From Geodermatophilus obscurus DSM 43160 (GTDB taxonomy: Bacteria; Actinomycetota; Actinomycetes; Mycobacteriales; Geodermatophilaceae), in contig NC_013757.1 of assembly GCF_000025345.1 (NCBI RefSeq), positions 2,728,001-2,792,000 on the forward strand: a stretch of DNA of 64,000 nucleotides, given 5' to 3'. This document shows, in pieces, positions 16,977-25,235 of this stretch. The notes under the pieces were generated by a model. It saw only the letters and a program-made list of their open reading frames with translations. It did no database searches and was not told where the DNA came from. The translations under genes and the position numbers were made by a program. How positions within the stretch are numbered: position 1 is the stretch's first letter; every line of letters begins with the position of its first letter.

Positions 16977-17861
16977 CTACGTCGACAACCGCTCCGGGCT
17001 GTCGGCGGTCGCACCCTGCGGCGGCGGTGCGAGCGGGTGCGGCTCACCCCAGAGCCGGCTCCAGGCGCCGGCTACGTCGTTGATGCTCTTGTGCACGTAG
17101 GTGCTCGTAGCGTTGCCACCACCCAGCGCGTGTCCGGCGAAGGCCGCCGCCGTGGCGTACCCGGAGACCGACTCGATGCTCGTGATGGCGTAGTGCCGCA
17201 GCCAGTGGCTGAAGATACCCAGGTCCTGGGCCCAGGGCAGGTTGCGCTTGACCCGGACCCACAGCCCGTCCAGCCGCCTCCTGGTCATGTCGTAGAGGTG
17301 GCAGTCCTGGTTCATCAAAGCCACCATCAGCGCCTCCGAGACCGGTTGCTCCCGGCGGGCGCTGTTCTTCTCGTCCAGCCAGACCGTCTGTCGCGCCGGG
17401 CGCAGATCCTTACGTTGCAGGTTCACCAAGCCCTCCCGGCGGCATCCGGTCTCGACCATGAAGCGCAGCGCCACCGTGTCCTCGTCGCGCTCGCACGCCT
17501 CGAAGAGCTCTCCGACCTGCTGGTGCGTTATGGCGTGGCGCGGGCTCCTGGGTCGTTTCGGCATCTCGACGAGCTGCGCCGGGTTCCGAGAGCAGTGGCC
17601 CTCCGCCATCGCCAGGGCGAACAGCTTGCGAGCGGCGGCTATGAGGTGCTGCTCGGCGTACAGCCCATTCTGGGAGTTGCTCCGGGAGACAGCGGTGCGC
17701 CGCGCGGCCTTCGCCACCATCTTGATGTCGCCGGGAGTCACCTCGTTGAGCTCACGATCGCCCCAGTGCTCGCTGAGCATGACCCAGTAGCGGTGATACA
17801 GCTCGGCGCTGGCGTCGTTGGTTAGCGCGTAGCAGAAGGGCAGGAAGACGGAGAGCTTCAC
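16977..17861 (-). CDS. Tyrosine recombinase / phage-type integrase
   Basis: This 294-residue site-specific recombinase has an N-terminal SAM-like DNA-binding domain (about 20-100) and a catalytic domain with Arg in ETGCRREGLVNL, His-x-x-Arg in FSHWLRHYAI, His in FAGHALGGG and nucleophile Tyr in TSTYVHKS. All expected catalytic residues can be found. It starts with a GTG overlapping the stop of a small upstream ORF (GTGA), so the two are translationally coupled. Together with the tRNA-Gly fragment at 12046 it suggests a decayed integrative element. Confidence 0.85.
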   Translation of the reverse strand: MKLSVFLPFCYALTNDASAELYHRYWVMLSEHWGDRELNEVTPGDIKMVAKAARRTAVSRSNSQNGLYAEQHLIAAARKLFALAMAEGHCSRNPAQLVEMPKRPRSPRHAITHQQVGELFEACERDEDTVALRFMVETGCRREGLVNLQRKDLRPARQTVWLDEKNSARREQPVSEALMVALMNQDCHLYDMTRRRLDGLWVRVKRNLPWAQDLGIFSHWLRHYAITSIESVSGYATAAAFAGHALGGGNATSTYVHKSINDVAGAWSRLWGEPHPLAPPPQGATADSPERLST

Positions 17862-18043
17862 AGCACGACCACCCGGACCCGCACGCCCACTGGCAGCGGT
17901 GGGGGCGGGTTGAGGGTGCCTCCAGGGCCTGTCACGGCCTCGAAGGCTTGACCCCGCATGGGAGGCAGCGTGGCGTGGTCCTGGCCGCCGTCCCCGGGCT
18001 CCTCGGGAGCGTCAACGGCAGGGGTGGGGGCGTTGAATCGCAC
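17858..18043 (-). CDS. Small protein coupled to the integrase gene
   Basis: A 61-residue Pro-rich protein begins at GTG 18043, with GGAG 5 nt upstream in GGAGAACCTGTG, and its TGA overlaps the integrase GTG. The sequence (VRFNAPTPAVDAPEEPGDGG, ending VGVRVRVVVL) matches no family I know and lacks an excisionase-like helix-turn-helix. Position suggests a role in control or synthesis of the recombinase. The rest of 18044-18401 has no gene I can support; it holds an inverted repeat, GTGTC-N8-GACAC at 18100-18117, that may control this operon. Confidence 0.4.
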   Translation of the reverse strand: MRFNAPTPAVDAPEEPGDGGQDHATLPPMRGQAFEAVTGPGGTLNPPPPLPVGVRVRVVVL

Positions 18044-18401
18044 AGGTTCTCCATCGGAGGGTCTTTCCCGATGCTTGAACCCCACGACAGGGTGATCTTG
18101 TGTCCGAGGGGCGACACGCTACATACGCACACCCTTGCGGACCGAGGTGAGCATGCCGCGGTGAGGGACGACCAGCGACATCGTGCTCGTCGCGGGGGAC
18201 CCTTCTCACGCCCCCCGACCAGTGGATCGACCGGAGACGGTGGGTGCACGTTTCAGCAACGCCGAGGTCCCGGGGAACGGCACGGCGAAACGCGGGCTTG
18301 TCCGCACCCTCAAGAAGCCGCTGGCCTCGTTGGCGTGGAGCGACTCGGCGCTGCCCCGAAGCCCCGGCCGCGCCGGTGACCCGGTCGGCTTGCTCGGGCC
18401 C

Positions 18402-19421
18402 TCAGCGCACGGACACCTCGGTCCGGTACGAACGCGATTCGCCGGGCTGCAGCCAGCACACCTCGCCGTCGCGCTCGGCCTGTGCGCGACCACTGTCGCG
18501 CGACGTGGACGGTTCGATGCCCAGCACGTTGACCCCGGCCGTGGCGTCTCGCCAGAGCACCAGCATGGGGAACGTGTCGGTGCCGTAGGTGACCCTGACG
18601 GTGGCCGAGCCGTCCGGCGCCGTAGCCTCCACGACGCCGGACGGTTCGCTGCTCGGCGAGCGGCCGTACAGCACGCGCTCTGGCGACGGCCCGGAGGCGA
18701 CGGCGAGGCTCATGGGGAAGGTCGCGTCCGTCGGCGCGGTGCTGTTCCGTTCACCGACGAGCGTCGCCATCGAGTGGACGAGGGATCCGTCGCCCACCAC
18801 CGGGTAGCCGAGGTTCAGGTGGTGGCGGAACATGTGGCCGGCCACGGTCGAGCTGTCGTTCGTCACAACGTCCTCGACGCGCACTGTGGGCTCGACACAA
18901 CTGGCGACGATCCTGCGCTGCAACCGCAGCGTCGGCGCACCCAGGGCGGCTTCCACCACGTCGCCGGTCACTGACACGGCCAGGTCGCCGCGGTCCTCCA
19001 CGAGCCGCCAGGTGACGTTCTCGGCGGGCAGGTGACCTACTCGCCCGTGCAGACCGTGGTGCACGCCGTCCACGGTGGAGGCGGCGCCCGTCGACGCCAG
19101 GCCGCACGTCGAGAGCAGGCCGCCGCCGAACGTCTGGCACCATCCCGCGCCTGCCGGCTCGTACCGTGTCGCGCTTGCCCGTCCCCGGGGGCCGCGCCAG
19201 CCCAACGGGATGCCACGCGCATCCGCCCAGCCGATGTCCAGCGCCCGATCGAGGAGTACCTCGAAGGACACGCCGGCGGGGTTGCGCACCATCAGGGCAG
19301 GGGCTCCCCATCCGGTCCCCTCGGTGAGGACCACCCGCTCCACGCTGACGAGCTGATCAGGGGCTCCGACCAGGCGGCGCAGCTGCGGGCTCAGCGGTAC
19401 CGATGCAGACCCGAACGACAC
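18402..19421 (-). CDS. DUF4432 aldose-1-epimerase-like protein
   Basis: This 339-residue protein belongs to the DUF4432 branch of the galactose-mutarotase fold. Recognisable segments are FEVLLDRALDIGWADARGIP, TFGGGLLSTCGL, the HHGLHGRVG loop and FRHHLNLGYPVV. Members usually lie in sugar-uptake operons and are thought to interconvert sugar anomers or act as related isomerases. It starts 3 bp after the stop of the permease gene 19425-20441 and ends this transport operon. The histidines in HGLHGRVG and FRHHLNLG are candidate active-site residues. Confidence 0.8.
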   Translation of the reverse strand: MSFGSASVPLSPQLRRLVGAPDQLVSVERVVLTEGTGWGAPALMVRNPAGVSFEVLLDRALDIGWADARGIPLGWRGPRGRASATRYEPAGAGWCQTFGGGLLSTCGLASTGAASTVDGVHHGLHGRVGHLPAENVTWRLVEDRGDLAVSVTGDVVEAALGAPTLRLQRRIVASCVEPTVRVEDVVTNDSSTVAGHMFRHHLNLGYPVVGDGSLVHSMATLVGERNSTAPTDATFPMSLAVASGPSPERVLYGRSPSSEPSGVVEATAPDGSATVRVTYGTDTFPMLVLWRDATAGVNVLGIEPSTSRDSGRAQAERDGEVCWLQPGESRSYRTEVSVR

Positions 19422-19424
19422 CGG

Positions 19425-20441
19425 TCAGCCCGCCCCGCGGACCTCGGCGGCCGAACGGCGCCGGGCCCCGACAGCGATCGCGGTCACGAGCACCACGCCG
19501 GTGACGACGTACTGCCAGTAGGAGGCGATCCCGAGCAGGTTGAGCGCATTGGCCAGCACCGCGAACAGCAGAGCGCCGACGATCGTCCCGAAGACCGTCC
19601 CGCGGCCTCCTCGCAACGCCGTGCCGCCGACGACCACGGCCGCGATCACGTCCAGCTCGAAGCCCTGCGCCATCGTGCCCTCGGCGGAGGCCAGGCGGCC
19701 GGCCATGAAGACGCCGGCTAGAGCGAAGAGGACGCCGGCGACGACGAAGACCAGGACCTTGGTCCGGTTGACCGGCATCCCGGCGAGGGTCGCCGCTCGC
19801 TCGTTGCTGCCGAACGCCCGCAGGGTGCGGCCGAAGTAGCTGCGGTTGAGCAGCAGGTACGTCAGGCCCGCCACCAGCAGGAAGACCAGGAACGAGATGG
19901 GCAGACGCCCGATCGTGCCGGTGGTCATCGAGCGGTAGAAGTAGGAGGTGATCGGGACCACGTTCCCCGACGTCCAGATGAACGCGCCTCCCTGGAACAG
20001 ATACAGCGTGCCCAGCGTGGCGATGAACGGCGCGATCCGCAGATAGGTCACCAGCAGGCCGTTCAGTGCGCCGAGGACCGCGCCGACGACCAGCGCGACG
20101 AGGACGGCGACCCCGATCGTCGTGTACGGCAACACGGTCGCCACCGCGATCGAGCTGACGGCGATGACGCCGGCGACCGAGAGGTCGAGGAGCCCGCCCG
20201 CAATGAGCAGCGTCATCCCGCAGGCGGCCAGCCCCACGAAGGAGGCCTGGAACAGGACGTTCTCGAGGTTGCCGCCGCTCCAGAACGACGGCCGGGCAGC
20301 GCCCACGGCGACCGTCAGGAGGACCAGGATCGGCAGCAGGTACTGCTTGGAGAGGAAGCCCACCACGGCCGGGCGGTGCCCGGTAGCCTTCGGCTGGTCG
20401 TCGACGGCGGGCGGCCCCGCCGCGACCTGGGACGTGCTCAC
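19425..20441 (-). CDS. Sugar ABC transporter permease (RbsC/BPD_transp_2 type), second of two
   Basis: This 338-residue inner-membrane permease has about eight to ten hydrophobic segments. Family signatures include GLLDLSVAGVIAVSS, NGLLVTYLRIAPFIATLGT and AAVVVGGTALRGGRGTVFGT, typical of the ribose/xylose/autoinducer-2 transporter class. It starts at GTG 20441, whose bases overlap the stop of the first permease (GTGA), with GGAAGG upstream. Two different permeases in one unit suggest a heterodimeric channel served by the single double-domain ATPase. Confidence 0.85.
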   Translation of the reverse strand: MSTSQVAAGPPAVDDQPKATGHRPAVVGFLSKQYLLPILVLLTVAVGAARPSFWSGGNLENVLFQASFVGLAACGMTLLIAGGLLDLSVAGVIAVSSIAVATVLPYTTIGVAVLVALVVGAVLGALNGLLVTYLRIAPFIATLGTLYLFQGGAFIWTSGNVVPITSYFYRSMTTGTIGRLPISFLVFLLVAGLTYLLLNRSYFGRTLRAFGSNERAATLAGMPVNRTKVLVFVVAGVLFALAGVFMAGRLASAEGTMAQGFELDVIAAVVVGGTALRGGRGTVFGTIVGALLFAVLANALNLLGIASYWQYVVTGVVLVTAIAVGARRRSAAEVRGAG

Positions 20442-21484
20442 GACACCCTTCCTTCCAATGCACGACGCATCGTCCGCCGCTGCACGCCGTCGAGGCTGAG
20501 TGCGAAGACCAGCAGACCCCCGAGGGCGACGTACTGGTAGAACGACGGCACGTTGAGCAGGTTGAGACCCGAGTTGATCATCGCCAGCAGTAGAGCGGCG
20601 ACGAAGGTGCCGGGGATGTTGGCCCGGCCACCGGCCATGCTGGTGCCGCCGAGGACGACGATCGCGATGGCCTGCAGTTCCAGCCCGGCGCTGAGGGAGC
20701 CGTTCACCACCCCCAGCTGACTTGCCAGCAGGATGCCGGCGACCCCGGCCGCGGCCGCGGCGATGACGTAGGACACCAGCAGCACCCGCTGCACCCCGAT
20801 GCCGCTGTCCACCGCCGCCTCGGGGCTGCCACCGACGGCGACGACGTGCTTGCCGAAGCGCATCCGTTCGAGCAGGAACCAGAGCCCCGCACCGAGCAGC
20901 ACGGCGCAGAGGAACGGCACAGGGATCCCGAGCACGGAGGCGGTCGCGAAGGACTTGTACCCGGCGTCGGCGATCAGGATGGGTGCACCGCCGGTGAAGA
21001 GGAGTGCCAGCCCCCGGAAGACGCTCATAGTGCTCAGCGTGGCGATGAACGCCGGCACTCTCAGGCTGGTCACGAGCACGCCGTTCACGAGGCCGAGGAC
21101 GCATGCTACCAGGATCCCGATGGCGACCCCGGCCAGACCGCCCCAGGCGTTCACACACGTGGCGGCGACGCAGCACGACAGCGCCTGGGTCGAGCCGACC
21201 GACAGGTCGATCCCCCGCAGTGCGATGACCAGCGTCATGCCGTAACCGGTGATCGCCAGGATGGCGGCGTTGACGAGCACGTTGGTGACGTTCGAGCCGG
21301 ACGCGAAGTTCGGGACGAGCACCAGGCCGACGATCAGCACCAGCAGGAAGGGCACGACGATGCCGGCGCTCTGGAGCAGCCGCTCGCGATCGGCGGCGCG
21401 CCGCGCCCGAGCGGCCGACCGGGCCCGCTCCTGGGCGGTGAGGTCGTCAGCCTCGAGGGTGGTCACGGGTGTTGGGCTAGACAT
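20438..21484 (-). CDS. Sugar ABC transporter permease (RbsC/BPD_transp_2 type), first of two
   Basis: This 348-residue permease has an Arg-rich cytoplasmic N-terminus (about residues 15-35) followed by membrane segments. It shows RGIDLSVGSTQALSCC, LVTSLRVPAFIATLSTM and AIVVLGGTSMAGGRANIPGT, matching RbsC-type channels. Its ATG at 21484 lies inside the end of the ATPase gene (8-bp overlap), and its own stop overlaps the second permease, so ATPase and both permeases are translationally linked. Confidence 0.85.
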   Translation of the reverse strand: MSSPTPVTTLEADDLTAQERARSAARARRAADRERLLQSAGIVVPFLLVLIVGLVLVPNFASGSNVTNVLVNAAILAITGYGMTLVIALRGIDLSVGSTQALSCCVAATCVNAWGGLAGVAIGILVACVLGLVNGVLVTSLRVPAFIATLSTMSVFRGLALLFTGGAPILIADAGYKSFATASVLGIPVPFLCAVLLGAGLWFLLERMRFGKHVVAVGGSPEAAVDSGIGVQRVLLVSYVIAAAAAGVAGILLASQLGVVNGSLSAGLELQAIAIVVLGGTSMAGGRANIPGTFVAALLLAMINSGLNLLNVPSFYQYVALGGLLVFALSLDGVQRRTMRRALEGRVS

Positions 21485-23006
21485 GGACGTCTCCTCCGGC
21501 CGCCTGTCCCACGGACGCGGCGACGATGTTCTCCTCGGTGACATCGCGGCCACGGAGCTCGGACACCTGACGGCCCGCGAAGTACACGAGGCACCGGTCG
21601 GCGATGGCGGCCAGCTCCGGCGCGTCCGAACTCGAGACGACGACACTGACCCCGTCGTCGGCGAGCCGGCGGATCAGCTGGTAGATCTCGATCTTGGCGC
21701 CGACGTCGACGCCGCGTGTGGGCTCGTTGAGCAGCAGGACCTTGCAGCCGGACAGGAGTGCCCGGCCGAAGAGCACCTTCTGCTGGTTGCCGCCGGAGAG
21801 GTTGCCGATCAGCTGGCGCCCGTGGGGCACCCGGATCCGCATGTCCTGCCTCAACCGTTCGAACTGGGCGGTCTCGTCCGTGCGGGACGGGGCGAACCGG
21901 GACCTGCCCCGCAGCGAGCTCCGGAGCCGCGAGATCATCGCGTTCTCGGTGACGTCGAGGTGGGGGAGGATGCCCTCGCCCTTGCGGTCCTCGCTCAGCA
22001 TGAAGAGCCCGGCCCGGATGGCGTCCTTGGTGCTGGTCGGCCGCACCGGCCGACCGTCGATGGTGACCGTTCCGGCCAGCGTCGCCAGGTCGCCGAACAG
22101 GGCACGGGTCAGCTCGGTCCGGCCGGAGCCCACCAGCCCCGCCAGACCGAGGATCTCGCCTCTGCCCGCGCGGAGCGAGAACGGTTCGTCGAAGCCGGCG
22201 AGCTTGAGTCGGTCGACCTCGAGCCGCGGCGGCCGTGCCGGGTCGGCCGTGGCTGCGCCGTCCCCACCGCGCTCGAAGGTCTGCGGCCGCCGACCCAGCA
22301 TGTGCTCCACCAGGTGCGGCTCGTCCAGGCTCGCGGTCGGCGCTGTCACGACGAGGTTCCCGTCGCGCAGCACGGCCACGTCGTGGCAGATGTCGAAGAT
22401 CTCGTCGAGGTGGTGCGAGACGTAGACGACCGCCTTGCCCTGGCCCGCCAGCCGCTCGACGATGGCGTGCAGCCGGACGATCTCGGCGCCGTTGAGGGCG
22501 GCCGTCGGTTCGTCCATGATCAGGACGTCGAAGTCACGCGAGAGCGCCCGGGCGATCTCCACCATCTGCCGGTCGCCGACGGTGAGGGAGCTGATCAGGC
22601 GCCCCGGGTCCAGATCCATGCCCAGCGTGTTCAGTAGCGCTGCCGCGCGCTCCCGGGCCTTGGCTCGGGCGACGACGCCGCCCGAGGTGAGCTCGTGCCC
22701 CAGGAAGATGTTGTCGGCCACGGAGAGCTGCGGCACCAGGCGGAACTCCTGGCTGACGACGCTGATGCCCGCCGCCTGCGAGTCCGCCGAGCCTCTGAAG
22801 TGCTGTGGCTCTCCCCGCACGAGCACGGTGCCGTTCACGGGCTGCTCGATCCCGCCGAGGATGCGGATCAACGTGCTCTTGCCGGCGCCGTTCTCTCCCA
22901 CCAGACCGAGTACCTGGCCCGCGAGGACCGAGAGCGAGACGCCCTTGAGCGCCCGGACACCCGGGTATTCCTGCACGACGTCCCGGACTTCGAGGACGAC
23001 GGTCAT
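21477..23006 (-). CDS. Sugar ABC transporter ATP-binding protein, two ABC domains (RbsA/MglA type)
   Basis: This 509-residue cytoplasmic ATPase powers sugar import. Domain 1 (about 1-240) has Walker A GENGAGKST, a degenerate signature SSLTVGDRQMVEIARAL and Walker B VLIMDEPTA. Domain 2 (about 260-500) has the degenerate Walker A GLVGSGRTE usual for this family, an intact signature NLSGGNQQKV and Walker B VLLLNEPTRGVD. The ATG at 23006 has GAGAGGAAG upstream. A strong hairpin separates it from the binding-protein gene, which should lower its expression relative to that protein. Confidence 0.9.
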   Translation of the reverse strand: MTVVLEVRDVVQEYPGVRALKGVSLSVLAGQVLGLVGENGAGKSTLIRILGGIEQPVNGTVLVRGEPQHFRGSADSQAAGISVVSQEFRLVPQLSVADNIFLGHELTSGGVVARAKARERAAALLNTLGMDLDPGRLISSLTVGDRQMVEIARALSRDFDVLIMDEPTAALNGAEIVRLHAIVERLAGQGKAVVYVSHHLDEIFDICHDVAVLRDGNLVVTAPTASLDEPHLVEHMLGRRPQTFERGGDGAATADPARPPRLEVDRLKLAGFDEPFSLRAGRGEILGLAGLVGSGRTELTRALFGDLATLAGTVTIDGRPVRPTSTKDAIRAGLFMLSEDRKGEGILPHLDVTENAMISRLRSSLRGRSRFAPSRTDETAQFERLRQDMRIRVPHGRQLIGNLSGGNQQKVLFGRALLSGCKVLLLNEPTRGVDVGAKIEIYQLIRRLADDGVSVVVSSSDAPELAAIADRCLVYFAGRQVSELRGRDVTEENIVAASVGQAAGGDVHV

Positions 23007-23026
23007 CGTTGACTTCCTCTCATCCG

Positions 23027-23069
23027 GGCAGGGGCGGGGACGCGCTCGCCGCCCGTCCCCGCCCCTGCC
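23027..23069 (-). terminator. Intercistronic hairpin between binding-protein and ATPase genes
   Basis: A perfect 16-bp GC-rich stem (23027-23042 with 23054-23069) encloses an 11-nt loop. It lies 5 bp after the binding-protein stop codon and 20 bp before the ATPase start. In periplasmic-type transport operons such structures cause partial termination or protect the upstream mRNA. Confidence 0.8.
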
Positions 23070-23074
23070 GGCTG

Positions 23075-24100
23075 TCAGCTGCCCTGGCTCTCGCGGGATG
23101 CGCGGAACTCCGCCACGTTTTCGGCGGTCACCATCTCGACCGGGAAGTAGATGGTCTTGGTGGCCTCGTCGGAGTACCCGGGGTCCTCGCCGTTCAGCAG
23201 GGCGAGTGCGGTCTCCACCGCCTTCTGGCCCTGGCCGAAGGGGTCCTGTGCCACCGTCCCGCTCATGACGCCCTGCTCGATGAGGTCCAGCGCGGGGTCG
23301 CTGCCGTCGAACCCGATCAAGGTGAAGCCGTTGGCAACGGAGACTCCCGCGGTCTCCATGGCGCGGGAGGCGCCCACCGCGGAGTCGTCGTTCGCCGCGT
23401 AGATGACGTCGAGCTCGGGGTTCGCGGAGAGCATGTCCTGCGCCGCGGTGAAACCACCGTCCACGGTGTCATTACCGTCCAGGCTGGAGACGATCTCGAA
23501 GTTCTCCTCCTCGCCGAGCCGGTCGACGAACCCGGAGACGCGCTCCTCCCCGACGACGGAGCCCGCGTGCAGCTCGATGACGCCGACCTGGTGAGGACCC
23601 GGGGTGCCCCCGAGCTTCTCGACGACGTGCTCGGCTGCGAGCCGCCCGCCCTCGTAGTTGTTGGACAGGATGTAGCCGTCGTAGTCGCCCTCGGTCCCGA
23701 TGTCCGCCACCACGACGGGGATCTTCTCCCCGTGGGCGGCGTCGATCGTCGAGGGCAGGGCTGAGGGCTGAACCGGCGTGATGATCAGGGCGGAGATGCC
23801 CTGGTTGATGAGGTCGAGGCTCCCGGAGACCTGCTCCTGCTGGGAGCTCTTCTGGTCGGCGATGACCACCTCGATGCCGGCTTCCTCGGCGCCGGCCCGC
23901 ACGCCTGCCGCGTAGGACTGCCAGTAGGGGTTCTGCAGGTCGTAGACCGAGTACCCGATCTTCAGCGGGTCCTTGGCCTCGAACGTGGTCTCGCCGCCGT
24001 CAGCGGCCACGTCTCCCGCCTGCTCCGCGCCGCTCGCGCATCCCGCCAGAGCAAGGACGCACGCCGCGGAGAGGCTGAACATCGTTGTTCCTGAACGCAT
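23075..24100 (-). CDS. Sugar-binding lipoprotein of the ABC importer (periplasmic-binding-protein-like)
   Basis: This 341-residue extracytoplasmic lipoprotein delivers sugar to the permeases. The signal peptide ends in the lipobox LAGC, giving a lipidated cysteine. The mature part is a type-I binding fold of the RbsB class: IGYSVYDLQNPYWQSYAAGV, VVIADQKSSQQEQVSGSLDL, VIYAANDDSAVGASRAM and TLIGFDGSDPALDLI. Of two nearby ATG codons, the second (24100) is preferred because GGGAG stands 6 nt before it; the other at 24106 touches the SD. The ligand is probably a pentose or related sugar, inferred from the adjacent isomerase. Confidence 0.85.
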   Translation of the reverse strand: MRSGTTMFSLSAACVLALAGCASGAEQAGDVAADGGETTFEAKDPLKIGYSVYDLQNPYWQSYAAGVRAGAEEAGIEVVIADQKSSQQEQVSGSLDLINQGISALIITPVQPSALPSTIDAAHGEKIPVVVADIGTEGDYDGYILSNNYEGGRLAAEHVVEKLGGTPGPHQVGVIELHAGSVVGEERVSGFVDRLGEEENFEIVSSLDGNDTVDGGFTAAQDMLSANPELDVIYAANDDSAVGASRAMETAGVSVANGFTLIGFDGSDPALDLIEQGVMSGTVAQDPFGQGQKAVETALALLNGEDPGYSDEATKTIYFPVEMVTAENVAEFRASRESQGS

Positions 24101-24128
24101 TTCCATCTCCCTGGATGATGTGCTGGCT

Positions 24129-24149
24129 CCCGACCCGTGGGAGGTCGGG
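24129..24149 (-). promoter_or_regulatory. Small hairpin upstream of the binding-protein gene
   Basis: CCCGACC and GGTCGGG form a 7-bp stem around a 7-nt loop in the 142-bp gap between the isomerase and binding-protein genes. A second short dyad of CCGCGG around TTCC lies near 24209-24224. They may modulate or stabilise the transcript; no independent promoter is evident. Confidence 0.3.
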
Positions 24150-24242
24150 TGGATCGACGCCCACGAGCTGGGTTGGGGCGTTGCTGGGTTCTGTGCCGTG
24201 CCGGTGGCCGCGGTTCCCCGCGGTGGCGGACGGGCGTGATCG

Positions 24243-25004
24243 CTACTGGATGGCGGTGCGCAACCGGCCGGAGTTGGCGGCCGCCGCGACGAAGCTGTTG
24301 TCGTGCAGACCCGCCCAGTCGGGGAGCGGCGCGGCCTTGTCCGCGGCCTCCTCCGTCGGCTCGTGACTGTAGGTGGAGACCTCGCGGACCACGAGGGGCA
24401 CGTCGGAGTCGGCCGGGCAGCGGAAGGCGTGCAGGTGCTTGCGGTGCATGACGAACTTGGGGTCCCCGACCCGCAGCCGGCGGTAGCTGGTGAGTGCCGC
24501 GTACGACTCCTCGCGGCCGATGGGGAGCGCCACGCCGTCGGGCCACGGGGATCCCTCGTGCATGCCGGTAAAGGAGAGGACCTCCTCTTCACCCACCTGG
24601 ACGGGCTTGGGCGAGTAGAAGAGCTCCATCTCGCCGAGGACCACCTCGTAGCTCTCGGTCTTCCGCTGGTGATAGTGCGGAGGGCAGAACTTGCCGGGGT
24701 GGACGATCATCAGCTTGTCGCACAGCCCGCTGTACTCGGCGAACGGGGCCCCGGCGGCGGGGAGACCGTCGACGGCCGGCTCGTTGAGCGACTCGAAGAT
24801 CACCATGGCCTCGTAGGGCTCCCGGGACCAGAGCCCATTCTCGAAAGCGTCGTACTGGTCTTCGCCGAAGACGATGCCGGCGCTGTCGTTCACCATCTCG
24901 GGACGGACCGGATACCTGAGCGCGCGCCCGAGGGCTGCTGCCTCGTTCAACCACTCGTCGTACTCGCGCCGGGTGACTGACGTCCTTGCCAAGAGACCCT
25001 CCAT
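24243..25004 (-). CDS. D-lyxose ketol-isomerase family cupin
   Basis: This 253-residue cupin resembles D-lyxose isomerases (Pfam Lyx_isomer), which convert D-lyxose to D-xylulose with a bound divalent metal. Metal ligands are likely the two histidines and glutamate of CPPHYHQRKTESYEV and a histidine of MHRKHLHAF. The protein heads the transport operon and fits a pentose route. The ATG at 25004 lacks an SD, whereas GGAGGG just after it would suit a TTG at 24992; the start is therefore uncertain by four codons. Mannose-type or other ketose isomerisation is possible. Confidence 0.75.
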   Translation of the reverse strand: MEGLLARTSVTRREYDEWLNEAAALGRALRYPVRPEMVNDSAGIVFGEDQYDAFENGLWSREPYEAMVIFESLNEPAVDGLPAAGAPFAEYSGLCDKLMIVHPGKFCPPHYHQRKTESYEVVLGEMELFYSPKPVQVGEEEVLSFTGMHEGSPWPDGVALPIGREESYAALTSYRRLRVGDPKFVMHRKHLHAFRCPADSDVPLVVREVSTYSHEPTEEAADKAAPLPDWAGLHDNSFVAAAANSGRLRTAIQ

Positions 25005-25103
25005 TGGACTGGGGAAGCCGGCCCGTCCACGCTGGGGACGAGCACGATGTGACGCCCATCGACTGCTCCGGGGTCGCGTACACCGCCCGACGGAGCTGCT
25101 GGA

Positions 25104-25115
25104 TGAACCGGTTCA
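25104..25115. promoter_or_regulatory. LacI-family operator of the sugar operon
   Basis: TGAACCGGTTCA is a perfect 12-bp palindrome with the central CG typical of LacI/GalR operators. It lies between the LacI-type gene and the isomerase gene. Reading on the minus strand, TTGACA (25142-25147) and CACGCT (25118-25123), 18 bp apart, make a plausible promoter whose start would fall on this palindrome. Repression of the operon, relieved by the sugar, is inferred. Confidence 0.6.
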
Positions 25116-25235
25116 CCAGCGTGAGTCAGGACACCGGGTCGTGTCAAGCCCCACACCTCAGAGGCTTCGTCTCCCTACGCTGCGGCCGCCGCAGGCTGTG
25201 GGGAGCGTGCGAAGGACGCTGACCTCAGGCGTGCG

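Noticed and set aside
18044-18401. Plus-strand frame continuing over the end of the DUF4432 gene
   Set aside because: It is antisense over most of its length and has no domain or start signal.
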